Source: Streptomyces sp. A012304
Lineage (GTDB): Bacteria; Actinomycetota; Actinomycetes; Streptomycetales; Streptomycetaceae
NCBI RefSeq assembly: GCF_026008495.1
Contig: NZ_BQUN01000137.1
Location: 57,767-121,766, forward strand
Direction of reading: 5' to 3'
DNA: 64,000 nucleotides
Positions 49,698 through 60,817 of this stretch are shown piece by piece. Every line of letters begins with the position of its first letter. Position 1 is the first letter of the stretch. The position numbers and the translations under genes were made by a program. Below the pieces are notes generated by a model. That model saw only the letters and a program-made list of their open reading frames with translations, did not search any database and had not been told where the DNA came from.

Positions 49698-50800
49698 GCC
49701 GTCTCCCTGACGTCGGCGCCGACCGCGTCGGCGAGGGTGGCGTACGGGCTGGTGCGCAGGCGTGCGGCGAGGCCCTTGTGGATGGCGCGGCCCCAGAAGG
49801 GCCCCTCGTAGACGAAGGCGCTGTAGCCCTGGACGAGCGTGGCGCCGGCCAGGATGCGCTGCCAGGCGTCCTCCGCGGTCTCCACGCCGCCCACGCCCAC
49901 CAGGGTGACGCGGTCGCCCACGCGCGCGTAGAGGCGGCGCAGGACCTCCAGGGAGCGGGCCTTCAGCGGCGCGCCGGAGAGGCCGCCGGTCTCCTTCACC
50001 AGCGCGGGCTTCGAGGTCAGACCGAGTCCCTCGCGCGCGATGGTCGTGTTGGTGGCGATGATGCCGTCCAGACCGAGCTCCACGGCCAGGTCGGCGACGG
50101 CGTCGACGTCCTCGTCGGCCAGGTCCGGGGCGATCTTCACCAGCAGCGGGACGCGCCGCGTGGTGACCGTGCGGTCGGCGGCGTCACGGACGGCGGTCAG
50201 CAGCGGCCGCAGGGCCTCCGTGGCCTGGAGATCGCGCAGCCCCGGTGTGTTCGGCGAGGAGACGTTCACGACCAGGTAGTCGGCGTACGGCGCGAGGCGC
50301 TCGGTCGACTTCACGTAGTCGAGGACGGCCGTCTCCTCCGGGACCACCTTGGTCTTGCCGATGTTCACACCGACGACGGTTTTGAACACGGGCTCGCGGG
50401 AGGCCAGGCGCGCGGCGACCGCCAGCGACCCGTCGTTGTTGAAGCCCATCCGGTTGATCAGCGCCCGGTCCCCGACCAGGCGGAACAGCCGCTTCTTAGG
50501 GTTGCCGGGCTGCGGCTCCCCGGTGACCGTGCCGATCTCGACGTGGTCGAAGCCCAGCATCGACATCCCGTCGATGGCGACCGCGTTCTTGTCGAAGCCG
50601 GCGGCGAGCCCGAAGGGGCCGTGCATGCGCAGCCCGAAGGCCTCGGTCCGCAGTTCCTTGTAGCGAGGAGCGAGGGCGGCCGCGAGGAAGGTGCGCAGCA
50701 CGGGGATGCGGACGGCGAGGCGGATCCAGCGGAAGGCGAGGTGGTGGGCCTTCTCGGGGTCCATCCGTTGGAAAACCAGACGGAAGAAGATTTTGTACAT
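49694..50800 (-). CDS. pyrD: dihydroorotate dehydrogenase, class 2 (quinone)
   Basis: Oxidises dihydroorotate to orotate using membrane quinone. It has 368 residues. The N-terminal amphipathic region (MYKIFFRLVFQRMDPEKAHH) is the class 2 membrane tether. Others: GLAAGFDKNAVAIDGMSMLG, FRLVGDRALINRMGFNNDG, VVNVSSPNTPGLRDLQ with the catalytic Ser, LLVKIAPDL, GLSGAPLKARSLEVLRRLY. A hairpin sits 21 bases before its ATG, between it and carB. Confidence 0.97.
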   Translation of the reverse strand: MYKIFFRLVFQRMDPEKAHHLAFRWIRLAVRIPVLRTFLAAALAPRYKELRTEAFGLRMHGPFGLAAGFDKNAVAIDGMSMLGFDHVEIGTVTGEPQPGNPKKRLFRLVGDRALINRMGFNNDGSLAVAARLASREPVFKTVVGVNIGKTKVVPEETAVLDYVKSTERLAPYADYLVVNVSSPNTPGLRDLQATEALRPLLTAVRDAADRTVTTRRVPLLVKIAPDLADEDVDAVADLAVELGLDGIIATNTTIAREGLGLTSKPALVKETGGLSGAPLKARSLEVLRRLYARVGDRVTLVGVGGVETAEDAWQRILAGATLVQGYSAFVYEGPFWGRAIHKGLAARLRTSPYATLADAVGADVRETA

Positions 50801-50820
50801 GTCCCAGGTCTTCTCATGAA

Positions 50821-50850
50821 GAGGGGGACACCGTTTCCGGTGTCCCCCTC
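50821..50850 (-). terminator. intra-operon hairpin between carB and pyrD
   Basis: GAGGGGGACACCG (50821-50833) and CGGTGTCCCCCTC (50838-50850) form a perfect 13-bp stem with a four-base loop. It lies within the 58-base carB-pyrD gap, so it may trim or stabilise the long message rather than end it. Confidence 0.65.
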
Positions 50851-50858
50851 GCCGGCTG

Positions 50859-54159
<3,301 letters not shown>

Positions 54160-54167
<8 letters not shown>

Positions 54168-55302
54168 GCTGGCCCTCCATCAGGGAAACGAAGCGGTCGA
54201 ACAGGTAGGCGGCGTCGTGCGGGCCGGCGGCCGCTTCGGGGTGGTACTGGACGGAGAAGGCCGGCTGGTCGAGCAGCCGCAGCCCCTCCACGACGTTGTC
54301 GTTGAGGCAGACGTGAGAGACCTCGGCCCGCCCGAACTTGGTGTCGCTGACCTTGTCGAGCGGCGCGTCCACGGCGAATCCGTGGTTGTGCGCGGTGACC
54401 TCGACCTTGCCGGTCGTACGGTCCTGGACCGGCTGGTTGATGCCGCGGTGGCCGTACTTCAGCTTGTAGGTGCCAAAGCCGAGGGCGCGGCCGAGGATCT
54501 GGTTGCCGAAGCAGATGCCGAACAGGGGCGTCCTGCGCTCAAGCACCTCGGTCATCAGCGCGACCGGGCCGTCGGCGGTGGCGGGGTCGCCGGGACCGTT
54601 GGAGAAGAACACGCCGTCGGGGGCGACGGCGTACACCTCCTCCGCCGTGGCCGTGGCGGGCAGGACGTGCACCTCGATGCCGCGCTCGGCCATCCGCTGC
54701 GGGGTCATGCCCTTGATGCCGAGGTCGATCGCGGCGACGGTGAACCGCTTCTCGCCGACGGCCGGGACGACGTACGCCTCCTGGGTGGCGACCTCCTCGT
54801 AGAGGCTCGCGCCCTTCATGTGCGGCTGGGCCTGCACGCGCGCGAGGAGCTCGGCTTCCGGGGCGACGGACGCGCCGGAGAAGATGCCGGCGCGCATGGA
54901 GCCGCGTTCGCGCAGGTGGCGGGTGAGCGCGCGGGTGTCGATGCCGCTGATGCCGACGACGCCCTGGGCGACCAGCTCGTCGTCGAGGGAGCGCTTGGCG
55001 CGCCAGTTGGAGGGCACGCGCGCGGGGTCGCGCACGACGTACCCGGAGACCCAGATGCGGCGGGACTCGTCGTCCTCGTCGTTCCAGCCGGTGTTGCCGA
55101 TCTGCGGGGCGGTCGCGACGACGATCTGGCGGTCGTACGACGGGTCGGTGAGGGTCTCCTGGTAGCCGGTCATGCCGGTGGAGAACACCGCCTCGCCGAA
55201 GGTCTCCCCCACGGCCCCGTAGGCACGGCCGCGGAAGACCCGGCCGTCCTCCAGGACGAGTACGGCGGGAACCTTGGCGGATCCCCTGGTGGAGGTCGTC
55301 AT
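54160..55302 (-). CDS. carA: carbamoyl-phosphate synthase small subunit
   Basis: Glutamine amidotransferase subunit. It has 380 residues from MTTSTRGSAKVPAVLVLEDG (ATG 55302). The N-terminal CPSase domain has FSTGMTGYQETLTDPSYDRQ. The C-terminal class I amidotransferase has SNGPGDPATADG, the nucleophile loop TPLFGICFGNQILGRALG (Cys) and VQYHPEAAAGPHD (His/Glu). Both ends are coupled: its ATG overlaps the stop of the upstream membrane-protein gene, and its stop overlaps carB. Confidence 0.97.
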
Positions 55303-55865
55303 CGTGCGCCTTCCGTCGTGTTGTTCTTGATCATGGAGTTGATGGCGTCGACCCACGCGGTGTGCTCGGCCGCGGTGTCCGAGCGGAACCCGGAGTCGAT
55401 CAGCTTGTCGCCGTGCGCCCAGGTGACCACGAGCAGTCCGCCCTCGGTGAGGACCTTGCCCGCGATGCCCTTGCCGAGCACGGCCTCGCGCAGCGCGCCG
55501 GCCGGGACGAAGAAGTCGGTCGCGCCGGGGCGTACGACGTCCAGTCCCGCGTCCGTGAGGGTGAGCTCGACGCGGCTGCGGGTGCCCAGGCCGTGCGCCA
55601 CGATGCGGTCGAGCCACTGCCCCGCGGTGGTGGAGCCGTGGTACCGGCCGCTCATCGTCAGTTTCGCCTCGCCGGGCTCGTCCGGCGCGGTGGGCAGCTC
55701 AGGAAGGTCGCCCTGGAGCGTGCCGCGCCACTTCCAGCCCTCGCGCATCAGCCAGTAGACGAGCGCGACGAACAGGGCGAGGCCGACGACCCAGCCGATC
55801 CGGGCGGCCCAGTCGGTCACTTCGGCCGATTCCTTCTCGGCCGCCAGCAGGAGTACAGGTGTCAC
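55299..55865 (-). CDS. membrane-anchored PH-like protein in the pyr operon
   Basis: A 188-residue protein of unknown function. The GTG at 55865 overlaps the pyrC stop (GTGA), and its own stop overlaps the carA ATG, so it is translated as part of the operon. Residues 20-42 form one membrane span (IGWVVGLALFVALVYWLM). The rest is soluble and looks like a bacterial PH domain: RYHGSTTAGQWLDRIVAHGL, SRVELTLTDAGLDVVRPGAT, LLVVTWAHGDKLIDSGFRSD, ending HTAWVDAINSMIKNN. The coupling suggests a link to pyrimidine or carbamoyl-phosphate enzymes at the membrane, which remains a guess. Confidence 0.85.
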   Translation of the reverse strand: MTPVLLLAAEKESAEVTDWAARIGWVVGLALFVALVYWLMREGWKWRGTLQGDLPELPTAPDEPGEAKLTMSGRYHGSTTAGQWLDRIVAHGLGTRSRVELTLTDAGLDVVRPGATDFFVPAGALREAVLGKGIAGKVLTEGGLLVVTWAHGDKLIDSGFRSDTAAEHTAWVDAINSMIKNNTTEGAR

Positions 55866-57148
55866 GTGAGCTTCCCGTCGACGAGCGTGGCCTTGCCCCG
55901 GAGCCACGTGTGCGTCACACGGCCCGGCAGCTCGCGTCCCTCGTACGGGGTGTTCCGGCTGCGCGAGGCGAAGCCCGCGGGGTCCACCGACCCACGGTAT
56001 GCCGTGTCGAGGAGCGTGAGGTTGGCGGGCTCACCTGCCGAGACGGGACGCCCATGGCCCCGGGCCTGCCCGATCCGGGCGGGCTTGAAGGACATGCGGT
56101 CGGCGACCCCGGCCCAGTCGAGGAGCCCGGTCTCCACCATCGTCTCCTGGACCACTGACAACGCGGTCTCCAGGCCGACCATGCCCATGGCGGCCGCGGC
56201 CCACTCGCAGTCCTTGTCCTCGTGCGGGTGGGGCGCGTGGTCGGTGGCGACGATGTCGATCGTGCCGTCCGCGAGCGCCTCGCGCAGCGCGAGCACGTCA
56301 CGCTCGGTGCGCAGGGGCGGGTTGACCTTGTAGACCGGGTTGTAGGTGCGCACCAGCTCGTCGGTGAGGAGCAGGTGGTGCGGGGTGACCTCGGCGGTGA
56401 CCTGGATGCCGCGGGACTTGGCCCAGCGGACGATCTCGACCGAGCCGGCGGTCGACAGGTGGCAGATGTGCACGCGGGAGCCGACGTGCTCGGCGAGCAG
56501 CACGTCCCGGGCGATGATCGACTCCTCGGCGACGGCCGGCCAGCCGCCCAGTCCCAGCTCGGCGGAGACGACGCCCTCGTTCATCTGGGCGCCCTCGGTC
56601 AGTCTCGGCTCCTGCGCGTGCTGCGCGACGACCCCGCCGAAGGCCTTCACGTACTCCAGGGCGCGCCGCATGATCACGGCGTCGTCGACGCACTTGCCGT
56701 CGTCGGAGAAGACGGTGACACCGGCCGCCGACTCGTGCATGGCGCCCAGCTCGGCGAGTTTCCTGCCCTCCAGGCCGACGGTGACGGCGCCGATGGGCTG
56801 CACGTCGCAGTAGCCGTGCTCCTGGCCGAGCCGGTAGACCTGCTCGACGACGCCGGCGGTGTCGGCGACCGGGAAGGTGTTGGCCATGGCGAAGACGGCG
56901 GTGTAGCCACCGGAGGCGGCCGCGCGGGTACCGGTCAGGACGGTCTCGGAGTCCTCGCGCCCCGGCTCGCGCAGATGCGTGTGCAGGTCGACCAGGCCCG
57001 GCAGCAGCACCTTTCCGTCGGCCTCGACGACCTGGGCGCCGTCGGCCTCCAGGCCGGTCCCGACGGCCTCGATGACCTCGCCGTCGATCAGGACGTCCTG
57101 CGGCTCGCCGCCGAGCACCTTCGCACCACGGATCAGGATCTTGCTCAT
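55862..57148 (-). CDS. pyrC: dihydroorotase
   Basis: Cyclises carbamoyl aspartate to dihydroorotate. It has 428 residues, class I type. Zinc motifs are LLPGLVDLHTHLREPGREDS (HxH), HICHLSTAGSVEIVRWAK and DIVATDHAPHPHEDKDCEWA (catalytic Asp). GMVGLETALSVV follows. It starts six bases after pyrB ends; class I dihydroorotases often form a complex with aspartate transcarbamoylase. Confidence 0.97.
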   Translation of the reverse strand: MSKILIRGAKVLGGEPQDVLIDGEVIEAVGTGLEADGAQVVEADGKVLLPGLVDLHTHLREPGREDSETVLTGTRAAASGGYTAVFAMANTFPVADTAGVVEQVYRLGQEHGYCDVQPIGAVTVGLEGRKLAELGAMHESAAGVTVFSDDGKCVDDAVIMRRALEYVKAFGGVVAQHAQEPRLTEGAQMNEGVVSAELGLGGWPAVAEESIIARDVLLAEHVGSRVHICHLSTAGSVEIVRWAKSRGIQVTAEVTPHHLLLTDELVRTYNPVYKVNPPLRTERDVLALREALADGTIDIVATDHAPHPHEDKDCEWAAAAMGMVGLETALSVVQETMVETGLLDWAGVADRMSFKPARIGQARGHGRPVSAGEPANLTLLDTAYRGSVDPAGFASRSRNTPYEGRELPGRVTHTWLRGKATLVDGKLT

Positions 57149-57154
57149 GGTCGC

Positions 57155-58153
57155 TTACTTCTCCTCGGTGGTGACGGGGGTGCCGGCGGGGCGGGCGTGG
57201 CGGACGGCGGGTTCGTTGCCGCCCAGCAGCAGGTACAGGACGGCCATCCGGATCGACACGCCGTTGGCGACCTGCTCGACGACGGTGCAGCGGTCGGAGT
57301 CGGCGACCTCGGCGGTGATCTCCATGCCGCGGACCATCGGGCCGGGGTGCATCACGATGGCGTGCTCGGGCATCCGCGCCATGCGGTCGCCGTCGAGGCC
57401 GTAGCGGCGCGAGTACTCGCGCTCGGTGGGGAAGAACGCGGCGTTCATCCGCTCGCGCTGGACGCGCAGCATCATCACCGCGTCGGACTTCGGAAGCGTG
57501 CTGTCGAGGTCGTACGACACCTCGCAGGGCCAGGTCTCGACGCCGACCGGCACCAGGGTGGGCGGGGCGACGAGGGTGACCTCGGCGCCGAGGGTGTGCA
57601 GCAGGTCGACGTTGGAGCGGGCGACACGGCTGTGCAGGACGTCCCCGACGAGGGTGATGCGCTTGCCGGACAGGTCCTGCCCGATCCCGGCGTCGCGGCC
57701 GACGAGGCGGCGGCGCATGGTGAAGGCGTCCAGCAGGGCCTGCGTGGGGTGCTGGTGGGTGCCGTCGCCGGCGTTGATGACGGCCGCGTCGATCCAGCCG
57801 GAGTTGGCCAGCCGGTACGGGGCTCCGGAGGCGCCGTGCCGGATGACGACGGCGTCGACGCCCATGGCCTCCAGGGTCTGCGCGGTGTCCTTGAGGGACT
57901 CGCCCTTGGAGACGCTGGAGCCCTTCGCGGAGAAGTTGATGACGTCCGCGGACAGGCGCTTCTCGGCGGCCTCGAAGGAGATCCGGGTGCGGGTCGAGTC
58001 CTCGAAGAAGAGGTTGACGATGGTGCGGCCGCGCAGGGTCGGCAGCTTCTTGATGGGCCGGTCGGCGACCCGGGCCATCTCCTCGGCGGTGTCGAGAACA
58101 TGGACGGCGTCGTCGCGGGTGAGGTCGGCGGCCGAGATGAGATGACGCTGCAT
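57155..58153 (-). CDS. pyrB: aspartate carbamoyltransferase catalytic chain
   Basis: Condenses carbamoyl phosphate with aspartate. It has 332 residues: the carbamoyl-phosphate site NLFFEDSTRTRISFEAAEKR, the loop FSAKGSSVSKGESLKDTAQT, VIRHGASGAPY, and the aspartate-binding HPGPMVRGMEITAEVADS. No pyrI regulatory gene accompanies it, as is usual in actinobacteria. It lies 82 bases below pyrR. Confidence 0.98.
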   Translation of the reverse strand: MQRHLISAADLTRDDAVHVLDTAEEMARVADRPIKKLPTLRGRTIVNLFFEDSTRTRISFEAAEKRLSADVINFSAKGSSVSKGESLKDTAQTLEAMGVDAVVIRHGASGAPYRLANSGWIDAAVINAGDGTHQHPTQALLDAFTMRRRLVGRDAGIGQDLSGKRITLVGDVLHSRVARSNVDLLHTLGAEVTLVAPPTLVPVGVETWPCEVSYDLDSTLPKSDAVMMLRVQRERMNAAFFPTEREYSRRYGLDGDRMARMPEHAIVMHPGPMVRGMEITAEVADSDRCTVVEQVANGVSIRMAVLYLLLGGNEPAVRHARPAGTPVTTEEK

Positions 58154-58235
58154 CTGTCAGGCTCCGTAAGACAATGGGGAGTTTTCGGGCATGCGGGCGC
58201 ATGAGGGCGCGCACGCGTGGGCGTACGCCGGACCG

Positions 58236-58829
58236 CTACTGCTGCGCGCCCGGGGCGGTCTGCTTCACACCGAGCAGCACGGTGTCGCGACCGTCCTCCT
58301 CGGCGAGCTGGACCTTGACCGTCTCCCGCAGCGACGTGGGGAGGTTCTTGCCGACGTAGTCGGCACGGATGGGCAGTTCGCGATGACCGCGGTCGACGAG
58401 GACCGCGAGCTGCACCGCGCGCGGGCGCCCGATGTCGTTCAGGGCGTCGAGGGCGGCGCGGATCGTGCGGCCGGAGAAGAGCACGTCGTCGACGAGGACG
58501 ACCAGACGGCCGTCGATGCCGTCACCGGGGATCTCGGTGCGGGCCAGCGCACGCGGCGGGTGCATGCGCAGGTCGTCGCGGTACATGGTGATGTCGAGCG
58601 AGCCGACGGGGACCTTGCGGTCGGTGATCTGCTCCAGCTTGGCGGCGAGCCGCTGAGCGAGGAAGACGCCCCGGGTCGGAATGCCGAGGAGCACCACGTC
58701 GTCGGCGCCCTTGGCACGCTCGACGATCTCGTGGGCGATGCGCGTCAGCACGCGCGCGATGTCGGGGCCTTCGAGAACGGGCCGCGCATCGGACTGCTGC
58801 GGCTCGAGCCGCGTGTCCTGCTTGTCCAT
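58236..58829 (-). CDS. pyrR: PyrR, RNA-binding pyrimidine regulator / UPRTase-like
   Basis: A 197-residue phosphoribosyltransferase-fold regulator. The PRPP motif LVVLVDDVLFSGRTIRAALD and DVVLLGIPTRGVFLAQRLA are clear; DPRVVQLAVLVDRGHRELPIRAD (here RPRAVQLAVLVDRGHRELPI) is the PyrR-specific segment. With UMP it binds a conserved RNA loop and turns down the pyr genes; it may also have uracil phosphoribosyltransferase activity. It is the first gene of the operon, and a PyrR-loop-like sequence lies just above its ribosome site. Confidence 0.96.
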   Translation of the reverse strand: MDKQDTRLEPQQSDARPVLEGPDIARVLTRIAHEIVERAKGADDVVLLGIPTRGVFLAQRLAAKLEQITDRKVPVGSLDITMYRDDLRMHPPRALARTEIPGDGIDGRLVVLVDDVLFSGRTIRAALDALNDIGRPRAVQLAVLVDRGHRELPIRADYVGKNLPTSLRETVKVQLAEEDGRDTVLLGVKQTAPGAQQ

Positions 58830-58846
58830 ACGAAACGGACCTCCTT

Positions 58847-58868
58847 CTCCGCCTCACGGGACGGACCT
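58847..58868 (-). promoter_or_regulatory. candidate PyrR-binding RNA loop before pyrR
   Basis: In the reverse-strand RNA, GTCCCGTGAGGCGGAGA (RNA of 58845-58861) resembles the PyrR anti-antiterminator loop consensus TCCNGWGAGGY. It ends within about ten bases of the ribosome site GGAGGTCC, suggesting control of translation start as described for mycobacterial pyr leaders. Confidence 0.6.
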
Positions 58869-58983
58869 TAAAGGACGTCGGAATTGCGCCATCCACGGTA
58901 GCAGGCCGGGGCGACTCCCCTGATCACCCCCTTGGCGTAATCGGCCACTGATACCACGGAAGAGTCGGTGTGGACCATTCGGC

Positions 58984-59026
58984 TTGACGCAGAAGAATCA
59001 CGCTGCGTAACCTCACAGTGAGTTAC
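58984..59026 (+). promoter_or_regulatory. bldD promoter overlapped by a BldD-type palindrome
   Basis: -35 TTGACG (58984-58989) and -10 TAACCT (59008-59013), 18-base spacing, predict a start near 59020, about 62 bases before the ATG. GTAACCTCACAGTGAGTTAC (59007-59026) is a near-perfect inverted repeat over the -10 and start point and contains the TCAC/AGTGA core of BldD sites. It fits the known autorepression of bldD. Confidence 0.85.
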
Positions 59027-59081
59027 CAACCGCGCGGCATGGACGAGAGCCAGTCGCGTCGACCCAGTGCCGGGGAGCTAT

Positions 59082-59582
59082 ATGTCCAGCGAATACGCCA
59101 AACAGCTCGGGGCCAAGCTCCGGGCGATCCGCACCCAGCAGGGCCTTTCCCTCCACGGTGTCGAGGAGAAGTCCCAGGGACGCTGGAAGGCGGTCGTGGT
59201 CGGTTCCTACGAGCGCGGCGACCGCGCCGTGACCGTGCAGCGCCTCGCGGAGCTGGCCGACTTCTACGGCGTGCCGGTGCAGGAGCTGCTGCCGGGCACC
59301 ACCCCGGGCGGCGCGGCGGAGCCCCCGCCGAAGCTGGTCCTGGACCTGGAGCGGCTGGCCCATGTACCGGTCGAGAAGGCGGGCCCCCTCCAGCGCTACG
59401 CGGCCACGATCCAGTCGCAGCGCGGTGACTACAACGGCAAGGTGCTCTCGATCCGCCAGGACGACCTGCGCACCCTTGCCGTCATCTACGACCAGTCGCC
59501 GTCGGTCCTGACCGAGCAGCTGATCAGCTGGGGCGTGCTGGACGCGGACGCGCGTCGCGCGGTCTCCCACGAGGAGAGCTGA
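59082..59582 (+). CDS. bldD: developmental master repressor BldD
   Basis: A 166-residue repressor of sporulation and antibiotic genes, controlled by c-di-GMP. The ATG at 59082 (MSSEYAKQLGAKLRAIRTQQ) is used; a GTG five codons earlier is less likely. The N-terminal XRE-type helix-turn-helix is residues 8-70 (QGLSLHGVEEKSQGRWKAVV, VGSYERGDRAVTVQRLAELA). The C-terminal domain holds the c-di-GMP signature RGD (114-116), eight residues, then RQDD (125-128), at exactly the known positions. Tetrameric c-di-GMP clamps two BldD units on DNA. A strong terminator follows. Confidence 0.99.
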   Translation: MSSEYAKQLGAKLRAIRTQQGLSLHGVEEKSQGRWKAVVVGSYERGDRAVTVQRLAELADFYGVPVQELLPGTTPGGAAEPPPKLVLDLERLAHVPVEKAGPLQRYAATIQSQRGDYNGKVLSIRQDDLRTLAVIYDQSPSVLTEQLISWGVLDADARRAVSHEES

Positions 59583-59610
59583 CCGCTCGGCGGGCCAGCA
59601 GAAACGTGCC

Positions 59611-59650
59611 GCCGGGGTGGCCGGAACCTGATGGTTCCGGCCACCCCGGC
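59611..59650 (+). terminator. bldD terminator
   Basis: An 18-bp perfect stem (GCCGGGGTGGCCGGAACC, 59611-59628, with 59633-59650), loop TGAT, followed by GTTT. Confidence 0.9.
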
Positions 59651-59700
59651 GTTTCTCCACGGAACGGGCGCGTCCGGCGGGGACGGAGAGGACGGGGAAT

Positions 59701-59743
59701 GCCGAAGGGCCCGCAGCGAGTGCTTCCCTGCGGGCCCTTCGGC
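59701..59743 (-). terminator. nusB terminator
   Basis: GCCGAAGGGCCCGCAG (59701-59716) pairs perfectly with 59728-59743, 16 bp, 20 bases after the nusB stop. It can work in both directions between the convergent bldD and nusB genes. Confidence 0.85.
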
Positions 59744-59763
59744 GTCGAGTCGAGTCGTACCGT

Positions 59764-60198
59764 CTACGCCTCGTCCCGGCGCAGCGACGGCTTGAGTTCC
59801 TTCAGCCGGCCGAGCAGGCCGTTGACGAACGAGGGCGACTCGTCCGTGGAGAACTCCTTGGCGAGCTGCACCATCTCGTCGAGGACGACGGCGTCCGGCG
59901 TCTCGTCGACCCAGATCAGCTCGTAGGCGCCGAGCCGCAGGATGTTGCGGTCGACGACCGGCATCCGGTCGAGCGTCCAGCCGACCGAGTACTGCGCGAT
60001 CAGCTCGTCGATGCGCTTCGCGTGCTTCGCGTAGCCCTCGACCAGCTGCATCGTGTACTCGCTCACCGGCGGCTGCCGGGTGTCTGCCCGGGAGAGCCGG
60101 ATCCAGTCGGCGAGGACCGTCAGGACGTCGGCGCCGCGCTGGTCGCCCTCGAAGAGGATCTGGAAGGCGCGCTTGCGGGCCGTGTTGCGAGCGGCCAC
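59764..60198 (-). CDS. nusB: transcription antitermination factor NusB
   Basis: A 144-residue all-helical protein that with NusE binds boxA RNA in rRNA antitermination. It begins MAARNTARKRAFQILFEGDQ (the Arg-rich RNA-binding helix); GWTLDRMPVVDRNILRLGAY and DEMVQLAKEFSTDESPSFVNGLLG are conserved. It starts two bases after the efp stop, so both are on one transcript. Confidence 0.97.
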   Translation of the reverse strand: MAARNTARKRAFQILFEGDQRGADVLTVLADWIRLSRADTRQPPVSEYTMQLVEGYAKHAKRIDELIAQYSVGWTLDRMPVVDRNILRLGAYELIWVDETPDAVVLDEMVQLAKEFSTDESPSFVNGLLGRLKELKPSLRRDEA

Positions 60199-60200
60199 GG

Positions 60201-60767
60201 TTAGCTGTTCACCCGGCCGAGGTAGTCGCTCGTGCGGGTGTCGACCTTGATCTTCTCACCGGTGGTGATGAAGAGCGGGACCTGGATCTGGTGGCCGGTC
60301 TCCAGGGTGGCGGGCTTGGTGCCGCCGGTGGAGCGGTCGCCCTGCAGACCCGGCTCGGTCTCGGCGACGGTCAGCTCGACGGCGGCCGGCAGCTCGACGA
60401 AGAGCACCTCGCCCTCGTGCTGCGCGACGGTGGCGGTGAAGCCCTCGACGAGGAAGTTGGCGGCGTCACCGACGGCCTTGCGCTCGACCATCAGCTGGTC
60501 GTAGGTCTCCATGTCCATGAAGACGAAGTACTCGCCGTCCATGTACGAGAACTGCATGTCACGCTTGTCGACAGTGGCCGTCTCGACCTTGACACCGGCG
60601 TTGAAGGTCTTGTCGACGACCTTCCCGGAGAGCACGTTCTTGAGCTTGGTGCGCACGAAGGCCGGGCCCTTGCCGGGCTTGACGTGCTGGAACTCGACGA
60701 CGGACCAGAGCTGGCCGCCTTCGAGCTTGAGCACCATGCCGTTCTTGAGGTCGTTCGTGGAAGCCAC
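60201..60767 (-). CDS. efp: elongation factor P
   Basis: Relieves ribosome stalling at polyproline. It has 188 residues from GTG at 60767 (MASTNDLKNGMVLKLEGGQL). Domain I carries the tip loop HVKPGKGPAFVRTKLKN, with Lys at the modifiable position in PGKGP. Domains II and III follow (FSYMDGEYFVFMDMETYDQL, GTKPATLETGHQIQVPLFI, GEKIKVDTRTSDYLGRV). The lysine tip and absence of epmA/epmB nearby suit the unmodified or actinobacterial type. The aminopeptidase-P-like gene lies directly upstream, a common pairing. Confidence 0.97.
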   Translation of the reverse strand: MASTNDLKNGMVLKLEGGQLWSVVEFQHVKPGKGPAFVRTKLKNVLSGKVVDKTFNAGVKVETATVDKRDMQFSYMDGEYFVFMDMETYDQLMVERKAVGDAANFLVEGFTATVAQHEGEVLFVELPAAVELTVAETEPGLQGDRSTGGTKPATLETGHQIQVPLFITTGEKIKVDTRTSDYLGRVNS

Positions 60768-60817
60768 GGTTGCGGAATCTCCTGGACTGACGTGGACGAC
60801 CCCGGGGGCACGCACTC

